Below, in pieces: positions 1 through 9,800 of a stretch of DNA of 19,698 nucleotides. How positions within the stretch are numbered: position 1 is the first letter of the stretch; every line of letters starts with the position of its first letter. The DNA is taken from assembly GCA_031398385.1 (NCBI GenBank), contig JANNNE010000213.1, positions 1 through 19,698 on the forward strand, read 5' to 3'. The DNA comes from Ideonella_A sp031398385 (GTDB taxonomy: Bacteria; Pseudomonadota; Gammaproteobacteria; Burkholderiales; Burkholderiaceae_C). The translations under genes were made by a program, and so were the position numbers. A model generated the notes under the pieces. That model was not told the origin of the DNA. It did no database searches and was given only the letters and a program-made list of their open reading frames with translations.

Positions 1-1874
1 CCCGATGCGTCGCGGGCGTAGTTGAACGCCCGCTTGATCTCGATGCCGTCGCGTGGCACTTCCTCTTCTTCGAGACGCAGGAAATCGGTGGTCAACAACG
101 CGGCCGGGTTGTGGGGTTGAAGGCGGAGGATTTCGCCGCGCGGGTGGAACATGAAGCCTTGCAGCCGGTTCTCCGGCGGTCCGGCTTCGGGCTTGGCTTC
201 GACGAACGGCAGCGTGCGCAGCGTCTCGATGAAGGCCTTGTAGTCGGCGTTGCGGGGCAGGTTCAGCCGATCATCGCCAACCTGATAGAACTGCACGACG
301 ACACCACGCTGCAACTGGATCGACCACTGCTGTGGGGTCGCGCCTTCGCGCTTGACCGGCAGGAACGGAATCCAGTTGGCGGCCACCGGGGTCTGCAGGC
401 GGTACGACAGTGGTGCGCCCTGCGGCACCGCCAACGCACCATCGGCGGCGCGCAGCACCTGGGTGGTCGACAGTCGCTGGCTTTCATAGCGCCGGTCGAG
501 TGGCTCGCCGGAGCTGCCTTGCACGCGTTTCTCGATGCCCCAGACGGTGTTGGCCATCTCGTCGCGCATCATCAGCACGTGTTCGAGCGGCGGGCTCTCC
601 AGCGTCTCGATGCTCGGGCACAGATAGAGGCAGTCGTTCAGCCGGGCCCGGGGTGCGTTGGCATTCGGCTGCACCGTCATCTCGAACATCGTCCACTGCG
701 AGCCGTCGAGGTTGCGTGCCGGCGGTATCGGCACCTCGATGCCGAAGTTGTCGCGCACCGTGAAGCGGTCGACCTTGTACAGCGCGTTCACATCCAGCGT
801 GACCGGAAGCACATACCAGTCATTGCCGAAGACGAGTGCATATTCCATCACCGCAAGCCGGGCCAGGTCGGTCTTGGCCGCACCCATGCGCCCGAAATTG
901 ACCTGTCCGTCCTCGAACTCCCAGTAGCGATCGGCCGGCATGCCGGGGTAGCGTGCCAAGCCGGGCATCGGCGCACGTTTGGGCGACCAGTCGATTGCCG
1001 CGGCGCCGACCACCGGCTGGCCCGGCACCACTGTCGACGAGACCGTGAAGCTGTGCCAGTCGAGCTTGCCGTCGGCATATTCGTCGGCATGCAGCTGCAG
1101 CTCGGGCTGCACGCCATCGCTGCGCAGGTCGAAGCTGTATTCCAGGCGCTGCGGATTCCAGTACGCGCTGGCGCCGGCGGTATCCGATTCAAGCACCAGG
1201 TCGTCGAGCCAGACCAGCCAGCGTTTCAACAACTCGCGTACCGGCTGAGGCCCGAGCAGGCCGAGGGCGGTGATGAAGGCGTCGATGGCCGCATCGTTGC
1301 CGGCCTGTGCACGCAGGTCGATCGCCAGACGCCTGGCATCGATGGCCTTGCCGTCGAGCAGGCGATGCCAGACGAAACCGGCGTTGTCGGCCACCGGGTC
1401 CGACGGATCGGGCAAGGGCGCGGGGTAGGCGGCGAGCAGGCCGGTGAGGGCGTCGACCAGACCGCCCGCGCGCAACATGCGCATCAGGTGCTGGCCGGCC
1501 TGGGCATTGAGCTTGGCATGCACCACCAACACCTGCTCGGCCTCGACCAGCGCCTCGACCGGCGGCGCGCCAGCCAATGCGCGGTCTGCAACGGCGGCGT
1601 CGGGATGCACCAGCCTTGCCATCGGCACACCCAGCAGGCGCAGGTCGACGCCAATCGGCGAGCCGGCATCCTCGCCCTGGAACTCGTTGAACTGCCACTG
1701 CCGCGCCAGCATCCACAACGGATCGGCGATCGGGGCCTGCAGGCCGAGCGAGATGTCGTCCGAGGTCGGCAGCGGGTCGAGCCGCGACCAGGTGGTGGCC
1801 GACGGATCGGGCTTGAATGCCCGCAGGTCGATGGCATTGACACGCGCCGCGGCGGCTGAAACCTTGTAGCTCAT
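1..1874 (-). CDS. Giant-operon protein of unknown function, 3' end outside window (at least 624 aa)
   Basis: The reading frame is open from the ATG at 1874 to the left edge with no stop, so the C-terminus is missing. I do not know its function. The start is supported by a GGAG ten bases upstream and by the 16-bp gap from the preceding stop. Near the N-terminus is a striking block: DPLWMLARQWQ at residues 51-61, then FQGEDAGSP at 65-73. From memory this resembles a block in uncharacterised large bacterial proteins. The rest is soluble-looking and mixed alpha/beta, with many Trp, Asp and Pro, and with no signal peptide, membrane segment or catalytic motif that I can name. It is the last visible gene of a four-gene operon of giants, so it probably works with them. 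The frame is clear; the function is unknown. Confidence 0.88.
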   Translation of the reverse strand, partial: MSYKVSAAAARVNAIDLRAFKPDPSATTWSRLDPLPTSDDISLGLQAPIADPLWMLARQWQFNEFQGEDAGSPIGVDLRLLGVPMARLVHPDAAVADRALAGAPPVEALVEAEQVLVVHAKLNAQAGQHLMRMLRAGGLVDALTGLLAAYPAPLPDPSDPVADNAGFVWHRLLDGKAIDARRLAIDLRAQAGNDAAIDAFITALGLLGPQPVRELLKRWLVWLDDLVLESDTAGASAYWNPQRLEYSFDLRSDGVQPELQLHADEYADGKLDWHSFTVSSTVVPGQPVVGAAAIDWSPKRAPMPGLARYPGMPADRYWEFEDGQVNFGRMGAAKTDLARLAVMEYALVFGNDWYVLPVTLDVNALYKVDRFTVRDNFGIEVPIPPARNLDGSQWTMFEMTVQPNANAPRARLNDCLYLCPSIETLESPPLEHVLMMRDEMANTVWGIEKRVQGSSGEPLDRRYESQRLSTTQVLRAADGALAVPQGAPLSYRLQTPVAANWIPFLPVKREGATPQQWSIQLQRGVVVQFYQVGDDRLNLPRNADYKAFIETLRTLPFVEAKPEAGPPENRLQGFMFHPRGEILRLQPHNPAALLTTDFLRLEEEEVPRDGIEIKRAFNYARDAS

Positions 1875-1890
1875 GATGTGCTTGCTCCGA

Positions 1891-4800
1891 TCATTCGCTG
1901 ACGACGCTGGTGCCCGATGCCATCTGCATGAAACTGTTGGCCGTGTTCTGGCCGTAGGCGGCGCGCAGCATGCCGAGGTTGTTCTCGACCAGCCGTGCGA
2001 AGTCCAGCGACGGCACGTCGCGCTTGAAATTGTTCGACAGGAACAGCCCGGGCAGCAGCAGTCCGAGGCCTTGCAGGTCCTGCGGTCGCACCGCGCGCAG
2101 TCCGGCCAGCGCCATCGCTTCGTCGACCACGCCGAGCAGCGCGTCGAGCGTCCAGTTCGGAATGCTCAAGTCCTGCGGCACTGCCAGCAGCATGCTTTGT
2201 GGCGCGCGGGCGCCAGGGGCGTCGAAATGAAAACTCAGTCCGGTGGTTTCCTGCTTCGAAGGAATGGTTTCGCTCCATTCATCGACGAACAGTCCCGCCA
2301 TCGCATCGTCGCCGACCAGGCTGCCGAGTGCGCCAGGCGCGTGTGCGACCACCGCGACGACACCGCGCAGGTCGTCGTCGGGATCGCCAGGCAGCGCGGC
2401 CCAACGCTTGATCGGCTTGTCGGCCTGCGCCGAGGTCTGCAGCAGCTTGAAGTCGCTGGCTTGGGTTGCCTGGCCCATCGCCTCCGCTGCACTGATCATA
2501 TCGTTCAGCAGGCCGGTGTTCTCTCGCACCGCGCCGAGCTTGGGCAGCCAGCCAGCGATGGCCAGATCGTCGCCGTTCAGCAGCTGGTCCCGCAGCGGGA
2601 GTGACGCCGCCGATTCGGCAGCCAGCCCACCGAGTGTGAACAGCGGCAGGATCGGGAACGACTTGCCGAGCACCGCACGCATGCGCGCCAAGGTCTTGCG
2701 CACCTGCTCACCCGGGCGGTCGGCAGGCAGCGCGGCCGGTGCGGCCGCGCGTCGGGCATTGACTTCGGCCAGCAGCGCCGTCGCCCGGGCATGCGCTGCG
2801 ATCAAGCTATCGCCGCCTGCGACCTGCTCACCCTGCGCGTTGCCATCGGCCACCGGCTGACTGGCCAGCGCGCTGCGCCAGCCGAGCCGTTCGGCCTGGG
2901 CCAGCGCCGCCTGCAAGCTGCCCAGCATGGCCAGGGTTGCCGGGGCGGCCGGATCGAGCAGTTCGGGATCAGCCGGAACCGCTGCGACCGCTGCATCCAG
3001 CGCAGCGACGGTGATATTGGCCTGGTTGTCGACGATCGCCAAACGGCCATTCAAGTCGGCGATATCGACGCCTGCGAACTCGCCGTCGTTCAAGGTCGCC
3101 TCGCTTTCGATGCCGTCGCGTGCCTGCACCATGTCCATGCGCCGAAGCGCACGCGTCTTGTCGAGCAGGCGATGCAGCAGCCAGCACATCGATTCGAATT
3201 CGACCAGGCCGATGCTGTCCGCCGGCGCGCCGGCCGGGGCGCCCGGCTGCAGCACCACCGCCATCTCGGCAGCTGCCGCGCCGAACGAAGCCTGCGCCTG
3301 TGCACCGAGTCGCGCGGCCAGCCGTTCCTGCACGCCACTCTGACCACCCGACGTCTGTGCCTCACTGGCCAGCACCAGCGACAGCGGCGACATCTCCAGT
3401 TCGTCGAGGCCAGCCTGCAGCGTGTTGCCGGTATCTTCCCAACGGCGCAGCGGCCGGCCGTCGAACACCTCGCCGGTGTCGACATGCCTCAGCACGCGGG
3501 CTTCGAAGCGGAAGCGCGCCGGGTCGCCGAGCAGCCGCGCCAGCCACGCATTCAGCCGCGGCTCGACCATCGAGGCCAGGTCGTTGATCTGCGCCCACGG
3601 CCCGGGGTTGATGGTTTGCATCACCGCCACCACGCGCTGGGTGTAGCCGCGGGTGCCGTGTGGTGTTTCGACGACGCGTGCCTCGGGCGGCCGGGCCTGC
3701 TTGTCGAGCGCCAGCATCGCCGCACCCGCGGCGTCGAGGTTGCCACCGACGATCTGGTGAACGCTTTCGCTGACCAGCAGATCGGACACCGAATCCATCA
3801 GATCGAGCAGGTCGTCGATGAAGCCGGCGACCTTCGGACGGTCTGCCGCCGGCACGGCTGCCGGTGAAATCGCGTTGATGCCCTTGTCGCGGTATTCGGC
3901 GATCAGCCGCACGCCGTCGATCACATCGCGCGCCGCGATGTTCTCGTCACCCGGCTCCGGTGTGTCGCCAGTGGGTCGCAGCGGGAAGACGCGGCGGTAG
4001 TCCAGGATGTGCTGAGACAAGTCGTTGTCGCGCAGTGATCGCTCGAAGCGGTAGCCGAGCAGCGCCGCCATCGATTGCCCGTTGGCGACGCCTTCGAGCA
4101 GCCGCTTCGCGCGTTTGACGCGATGCGAACGAAGGTCGATGTCGAAGGCACCGGCCGCGCCGTCGCGGTTCGCCAGGTGGCCGCTGCGCAGCACCGCTGC
4201 GGTGGTGGCCTGCTGCAGCGATGGGGCGTGCACATAGCCCTGACTGTCGGCGATGCGCTGGTCGCGCAGCTGCGAATCGGGGCGCAGGTTCTCGACAAGC
4301 CCGAAAGCGCCGATGTGCAGGCCTTCGGGCGTGCGTTCGCGCATCTGGTCGAGCCGCTTGGTGGCCAGCGACGTGATCCACGCATCGAGCCGGTGCGCAC
4401 ACACATCCAGCGAGGTGCGCAGCGCGTGATCCAGCTCGCCGACCTTGCGCTGCTGCAGAAAGGCCAGGCTCTGGTTGAAGGTGGCGATATTCTTCAGCGC
4501 CTCGGGCCAGTTGGCGACCGCCAGACCGAGTTGGCTGCCGATGAATTGCGCGACCGACTGGTTCCCGGTGCTGCCGATCAGCTGCAGGCCCAGCACCGCA
4601 TTGGCGTGCCCCATCTCGAACTGGTCGCCGACCTGTGTCGCGGTGTCGACGCCGTTGTATTCGCCGTAGCGCATGTTGCGCGCGTTCAACTTGGCTGCGG
4701 CGCTAAGGATCGGCGACTTGTCGAGGTGGCCGTAGAACAGGCCGCGCCCGCTGTGCAGCACTTCTTCGTCAGCCGCGAAGGCCAGCAGCGCCTCGAGCAG

Positions 4801-6831
4801 CGAATCGGCGTTTTCCATCTGCGTCAGCGCCGTACGCGGATTGCTGCTCGGCGTGCTGAGCAGGCCGAGCAGCGTGCCGATGAAATCGCGCGCCAGCGGC
4901 AGGTCGGGCGCCACCTCGCGCTTGGCGTCTGCGGGGTCTCGCTGCACCCAGGCCACGGCGTCGAGTGAATGCGGCTTCGGCCGCACGGCGCAGCTGGCGA
5001 TGAACGGCGAGCGCACACTGAACGGCTGCTTGTTCAGCAGATCGGCGACCATCAGCTGGATCAGCAGGCGCTGCGCAAAGGCGGTGTCCTTGATGTCGGG
5101 ATAGTTGGCGATATTCGCCGGCCCGGCCACTTGCCAGAAACGCTTCGCGACCGACCACGGCTGCATCGACAACAACTGGTGCAATCGGTCGGCGGACGGT
5201 TCGCGCATCGTCGGCACCCGCACCACCGCGGCCTGCCAGATGTTGCGGAACCAGCCCATAGCCTCGAACAGTTCGCGCTCGACTGCCGAGTTCGCGGCCG
5301 GCACGAATTCGCGTGCGCTGATCGGCAGGATGCCGTAGGGCTGGTTGCCGACCCGCAAGGTGCTGAGCGGTCCGCTGGCGCGCAGGTACCGCACCACATG
5401 CGCGCGCAGCAACTCGACGGAGGCATCGTCGAGCAGGGTCTGTGCCGCATCGAGCGGATTCCAGAAGTAACGCAGCGTGTAGCCGAGCGTGGCCTTCCAC
5501 AACGCGTTCTGCATGTGGCCGCTGGTCGCGCCCTCCTGAAGATCGGCACCGGGAATCAAATTTGCATCGAAGCCGCTCTTTGGCAGGCCGAGCAGTAACT
5601 GCAGCCGGGCGCCGGCACCGGCCAGTTCGTCGGCGACCAGCGCTGCATCTGCACCTGCACCTGCCGCAGCCTGCGCGGCGGCCATCGCAGCGGCCTGCGC
5701 ATCCGCCGCATCGGGCTGCAGCGCGGCAGCCACATCGGCGCTGCTGGCGGTGAAACCGGCCCGCTTGTCGCCGGTGTTGTTGGTCGGTGTTCCCTGGGCG
5801 ACGAATTTCAGGCCCTGGGCGTGCTGGTGGTTGTCGAGCAACTCGGCCACCAGCGCAGCGGCCGATTCGGGCGATTGGGTCCAGTCGACACCGAGCACGA
5901 CCAGCCTGTCGAAACCGCTGCCAAGTGTTGCGCCGCCGGTCAGGTCGGCCTGGGTGACCGTGATCGCCATGCCGGCCGCGACCGCAGCGTCGTAGTCGAC
6001 CAGCCACGAACGGTCGTCGGCAAACGGATCCCAGGTTTCGGGATCGGTCACCAGCAACGGGTCGAACAACGGCGACAGCGGCAGCAGGTCGGCCACCGCG
6101 CGGCCCCATTTGCGCAGCACCTCCTGGCCATTCAGATAGCCGACGACGACGAAGCGGTCGGGCAGTGCGGCGGCAACCACCTCCGACGCATCGGCGGTGG
6201 CCAGCGGAACCCCCGCGTCGTCGAAGATCGGCGTGCCGCCTTGCGCAAGCACCGCGACATTGGCGGGTGTCAGCATGCGCACGATGTAGGCCGCGCGCAT
6301 CGGCCCGAACAGCAGCGCGATCTGTTTCCACGGCGATTCGCTGTCGCCGGGCGTCTCGAAGCGTAGCGTCCAGTAGCGCTTGCCTTCTGCGACCTCGCTC
6401 GGTGTCAGCCCGGGCTCGTGCTGGAACGCATGCAGCGTATCGGGATAGATGCGCACCATCAGCTTGCTCGGTGCATCGTCGTAGCGCGTCTGCACCGACA
6501 CCGGCATCAGCAGCACCGGAAATCTGCTGTCCATGGCCTCGACCAGCAATGCCGGGTCGCGTTGCGCCAGCAGACCCTCGGACAGGTTGCGGATCGCGCC
6601 GAGTTGCGACTTCACTTCGCCGATCCGCCTGCGAGCCGTGGCGCCGAGCTGATCGATCTGGGTCTGCTGGCGCAACACCGCGTCGGTGTTGGCGCCGCTG
6701 CGCCGCAGTGCAGCCAGATCGCTCTGCGCCTGCGCCAGTGCGGCGCGGTCGGCGCGTTGCGAATCACGTTGCTGGCCGAGTGTGGCGCGTGCACCCTGAA
6801 TGGCGGCACGGTTCAGATCAAGCACGGGCAT
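1891..6831 (-). CDS. Giant 1646-aa protein with N-terminal coiled coil, unknown function
   Basis: A single uninterrupted frame from ATG 6831 to a TGA at 1891. Residues 8-90 are rich in Ala, Gln, Arg and Leu with heptad-like spacing, predicting a coiled coil. A conserved-looking block follows at about 104-142 (FPVLLMPVSVQTRYDD, then RIYPDTLHAFQHEPGLT). GTPTNNT lies at 347-353, an Ala-rich helical linker at about 367-398, and LRVGNQPYGILP at 492-503. The C-terminal third is again alpha-rich and ends near a second helical stretch. There is no signal peptide, transmembrane segment or nucleotide-binding motif. The gene sits 18 bp after the 1213-aa gene and 16 bp before the next one, so the three are almost certainly co-translated. 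The Shine-Dalgarno is weak, which fits translational coupling. I recall similar uncharacterised proteins in other bacteria but cannot name a family. A structural or particle-forming role is only a guess from size and lack of catalytic motifs. Confidence 0.93.
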   Translation of the reverse strand: MPVLDLNRAAIQGARATLGQQRDSQRADRAALAQAQSDLAALRRSGANTDAVLRQQTQIDQLGATARRRIGEVKSQLGAIRNLSEGLLAQRDPALLVEAMDSRFPVLLMPVSVQTRYDDAPSKLMVRIYPDTLHAFQHEPGLTPSEVAEGKRYWTLRFETPGDSESPWKQIALLFGPMRAAYIVRMLTPANVAVLAQGGTPIFDDAGVPLATADASEVVAAALPDRFVVVGYLNGQEVLRKWGRAVADLLPLSPLFDPLLVTDPETWDPFADDRSWLVDYDAAVAAGMAITVTQADLTGGATLGSGFDRLVVLGVDWTQSPESAAALVAELLDNHQHAQGLKFVAQGTPTNNTGDKRAGFTASSADVAAALQPDAADAQAAAMAAAQAAAGAGADAALVADELAGAGARLQLLLGLPKSGFDANLIPGADLQEGATSGHMQNALWKATLGYTLRYFWNPLDAAQTLLDDASVELLRAHVVRYLRASGPLSTLRVGNQPYGILPISAREFVPAANSAVERELFEAMGWFRNIWQAAVVRVPTMREPSADRLHQLLSMQPWSVAKRFWQVAGPANIANYPDIKDTAFAQRLLIQLMVADLLNKQPFSVRSPFIASCAVRPKPHSLDAVAWVQRDPADAKREVAPDLPLARDFIGTLLGLLSTPSSNPRTALTQMENADSLLEALLAFAADEEVLHSGRGLFYGHLDKSPILSAAAKLNARNMRYGEYNGVDTATQVGDQFEMGHANAVLGLQLIGSTGNQSVAQFIGSQLGLAVANWPEALKNIATFNQSLAFLQQRKVGELDHALRTSLDVCAHRLDAWITSLATKRLDQMRERTPEGLHIGAFGLVENLRPDSQLRDQRIADSQGYVHAPSLQQATTAAVLRSGHLANRDGAAGAFDIDLRSHRVKRAKRLLEGVANGQSMAALLGYRFERSLRDNDLSQHILDYRRVFPLRPTGDTPEPGDENIAARDVIDGVRLIAEYRDKGINAISPAAVPAADRPKVAGFIDDLLDLMDSVSDLLVSESVHQIVGGNLDAAGAAMLALDKQARPPEARVVETPHGTRGYTQRVVAVMQTINPGPWAQINDLASMVEPRLNAWLARLLGDPARFRFEARVLRHVDTGEVFDGRPLRRWEDTGNTLQAGLDELEMSPLSLVLASEAQTSGGQSGVQERLAARLGAQAQASFGAAAAEMAVVLQPGAPAGAPADSIGLVEFESMCWLLHRLLDKTRALRRMDMVQARDGIESEATLNDGEFAGVDIADLNGRLAIVDNQANITVAALDAAVAAVPADPELLDPAAPATLAMLGSLQAALAQAERLGWRSALASQPVADGNAQGEQVAGGDSLIAAHARATALLAEVNARRAAAPAALPADRPGEQVRKTLARMRAVLGKSFPILPLFTLGGLAAESAASLPLRDQLLNGDDLAIAGWLPKLGAVRENTGLLNDMISAAEAMGQATQASDFKLLQTSAQADKPIKRWAALPGDPDDDLRGVVAVVAHAPGALGSLVGDDAMAGLFVDEWSETIPSKQETTGLSFHFDAPGARAPQSMLLAVPQDLSIPNWTLDALLGVVDEAMALAGLRAVRPQDLQGLGLLLPGLFLSNNFKRDVPSLDFARLVENNLGMLRAAYGQNTANSFMQMASGTSVVSE

Positions 6832-6849
6832 GGCGGGCTTTCGTCTGCG

Positions 6850-9800
6850 TCAGGACGCGAGGTCCGGACCTTCCCAATAGGCACGAAACGGCAATTGCAG
6901 CAGGGCGCCAGCAATTTCGGCGGAGGTGGGCGTGGCGGTCAGGGTCGGGAATGATGCGAACGGCTTGTTCGGCACGCTCGCGATCGCCGACACTGACGCG
7001 AATGCCCCTTCGGCAACGCCGAGGTGCGCCCAGGTCAGCGCCTTGTACGGGTTGAAGCCCGCGGTTCTCGCCGCCAGAAACTGCGGCGACGCGGCGTTGC
7101 CGGCGGCGTAGCTGTTCAACGCGCTGAGCAGCGCCGGGCGGCGGGTCGCGCCGATGGCCGGCGCCGCGCCGGGCGCCGGGTCGGCGATGTCGAAGCCGAA
7201 GCGCGGCTCGCCCATCTGCTCTTCGATCACGAAGCACCAGTCGCCGATGTCGGCCTTGTCGATGTCGAAGCCGAAGAAGGTGATGTCCGGCGCGAGCAAG
7301 CCGGAAAACACCGGGGTCTGGATATCGGTCTTCGGGTTCGGCGGCGCGCCCTGCGGGTTCTTCACCAGCTTGCTCTGGTCGGCCGGCACATTCTTCTTGC
7401 GCTTCCAGGCGTAGACGGCGCTGTTCGGATATCGCCGCAGCAACTGCCCCTTGACCAGCAGCGCGATGCGGTCGGGATCGGTAATGTTGGGGTCGCTGCG
7501 CTTGCCGAGCGGCTGCTGCAGCCAGCGATGGATTGGCAACATGTCGTCGAGCGACTCCAGGCTGCCGTCGTTGCGTGCCTTGACCCGACCCCAGAACCGC
7601 TGGAACGGGGTGCCGCGCAGGTCGGTCGGAAAACCTCGCCACAACAGTTCGCGGTTCATCTCGACGTTGGCACCGACCATGAAACTGTCGATGAAGAATT
7701 GGTTCACCTGCACCAGCATGATCAGATCCTGCGGCAGGTTGCCGACGCCGGGCATGAAGGCCTCCTGGTCGTATTCGGCCAGTGCGCGGTACATCGGTTC
7801 ACGCAGGTGCGGCCAGGCCATCACGCGGTCGAAAAGCGCCGGCACCATGAAGCGCAACTTGTCCGACGCCGCACTGGCGCTCAGGTAAGGCGACACATAG
7901 AGGTTCTGCTGGCCCAGCGCGGCTTGTGCAATCGATACCTGCGACGCCAGCCGTGCCGTCAAGGTCAGCTCGGGCCGGGTGCGTGCGCGCACGATCTGCG
8001 CGGCCTGGCTGACGCCGAAATCGACCGTTTTCACGGCCACGCGCATGGTGTCGAAGGGCTCGCGCCACTGCGCCTGGATGCCGCGGGTGGCAGCCGAGAA
8101 ACGGTTCAGCACCGCGCGTTGACGCAGCGCCGGTGGCAGCGTGATGCTGGCAACGTCGCGGGGTGCGGGGACTTGGCCGACATGCCCGAACTCCAGCCCG
8201 GGGCTCAGCACGAAGCTGCCCGGCAGCGCGCCGGCCTGGAGGTCGATCGCATTCGGCGGCAGGTTGGAGAACAGCGCGACGTTGTCGAACTGGCGAACGT
8301 TGGACAGCTGCACCTGGCCGAGCAGGATGCCGGCGGCGCGCGACACCTCCGTTCGCGTCGCACGCACGGCCTGGCGCTGCGCATTGAAGCGCAGCAGCGG
8401 CTTGTCCAGGCGCAGCACGCCATTGCGCCCATCGAGCTGCATCGCGCTGATCTGCAGTTGTGCACCGCCACGCTGCGCCTCGACCAGGAAACCCTCGACA
8501 CCGCGCCGGCCCAGCGCTTCGATCTGGGTGGTCAGGACGCCGAGATCGGCGCTGCGCGTGCCGGCCGATGCGGACAACAATTCGCCGAAGCGCTGCATGT
8601 GTGAATCGGTGAAGATGCCCTTGCTCTGGCCGACGCGGATCGCCGGCACCGGCACCCCTGTGCTGGCGAAGCTTCTCTGCGCCACGGTGGTGGCCTCGAG
8701 CACCCCCTTGATCTGGCCGAGCGTCGCTGGTTTCGACAAGCCGCGGTCGCGCAGGTCGACCGACCGGCCGGCATCACCTGCCAGCCCCACGCCGTCGAAC
8801 AGCCTGGTGCCCAGGATGCCGTCGGGAATGAACGCGTTGACCGCAAACGCCGCCGGCTTGCTGCTGGCGGCGGCCATCTGTTTCAGATATTGCCCGCCGA
8901 GCCCCGGCAACGCCGCGGCCAGACGTGTGCCGCGTGCGGCCGTGCGCAGTCCACGGCGCAACGGGCTCAAGCCACGGCGCAGTGCGCTGTCGACCATCGC
9001 AGCGGGCAGGCTGGAGCGGTCGATCTGGCCACCCAATGAAGCCGTCGCCCCGTTGACCTTGAAGGCCGCCACGCCTTGCGCCGTCAGTGCCTCGATGCGC
9101 GGCAGCGCAGGCCCCATCAACTGCAGCAGGCGTTCGTTCGGCAGCGGATCGAAGTGTTTGGCCTTCAGCGCCCGCATCGCCTCGATGGCCAGCCGGGTCA
9201 GGTTGAATTTCATTTCGGCGGCGCGGATCTCGCCGATCTGGTCCCAGCAGGCGTCGACGTAATCTTCCTGGTTCTTGCGGACCACTTCGGCGCCGTAGCC
9301 GGCCGCGCCACGGTAGCGCGGGTTCAGGTTCAGCCCGGCCAGCCAGTACGACGGCTGCTGAGCCTGAGCGGCGCTGTGCTGCTTCGCGTGCCAGGCGCCG
9401 TACAGCGGCGGCTTGACCTCGATGCGCCGGATGCTGCCGTCCGGTTCGTCGACCACCGGGTTGTCGACCTGTGAGGCGGGCGTATTGACGATCGCGGCCA
9501 GGCTTGCGGCATGGGTGGGAGTGGATACCGCACCTGGCTGATACGCGATCGGCACCAGCGCGCCTTCCATCGTGGTCAGTCCGCCGCCGATCAGCGGATC
9601 GACCGCCATCGGCAACGTGCCCACAGTGGCCAGTTGCGCCGCGATGACCGGGTCGTTTTTCCACTTCTTCGGGCTGCGCAGACGCCGGGCCAGATATTCG
9701 AAGTCACCGGCCGGGCCGGTCGAGAACGTCCAGTGGTGGTAGACCGGCAACACCACGTCGTTCGCCGACGGTCGGCTCCAGGCCGGTGTCAGGGTCTGCA

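Noticed and set aside
111..1859. 582-aa plus-strand open frame
   Set aside because: Antisense to the partial giant gene; its Arg/Gln/His/Gly-rich composition is typical of a shadow frame in GC-rich DNA, and the minus frame carries the patterned motifs.
4769..6331. 520-aa minus-strand open frame inside the 1646-aa gene
   Set aside because: Same-strand alternative frame, Arg/Gly/Cys-rich and without a family pattern; the 1646-aa frame is continuous across it.
7024..8604. 526-aa plus-strand open frame
   Set aside because: Antisense shadow of the 1213-aa gene; composition low in ordinary hydrophobic core patterns.
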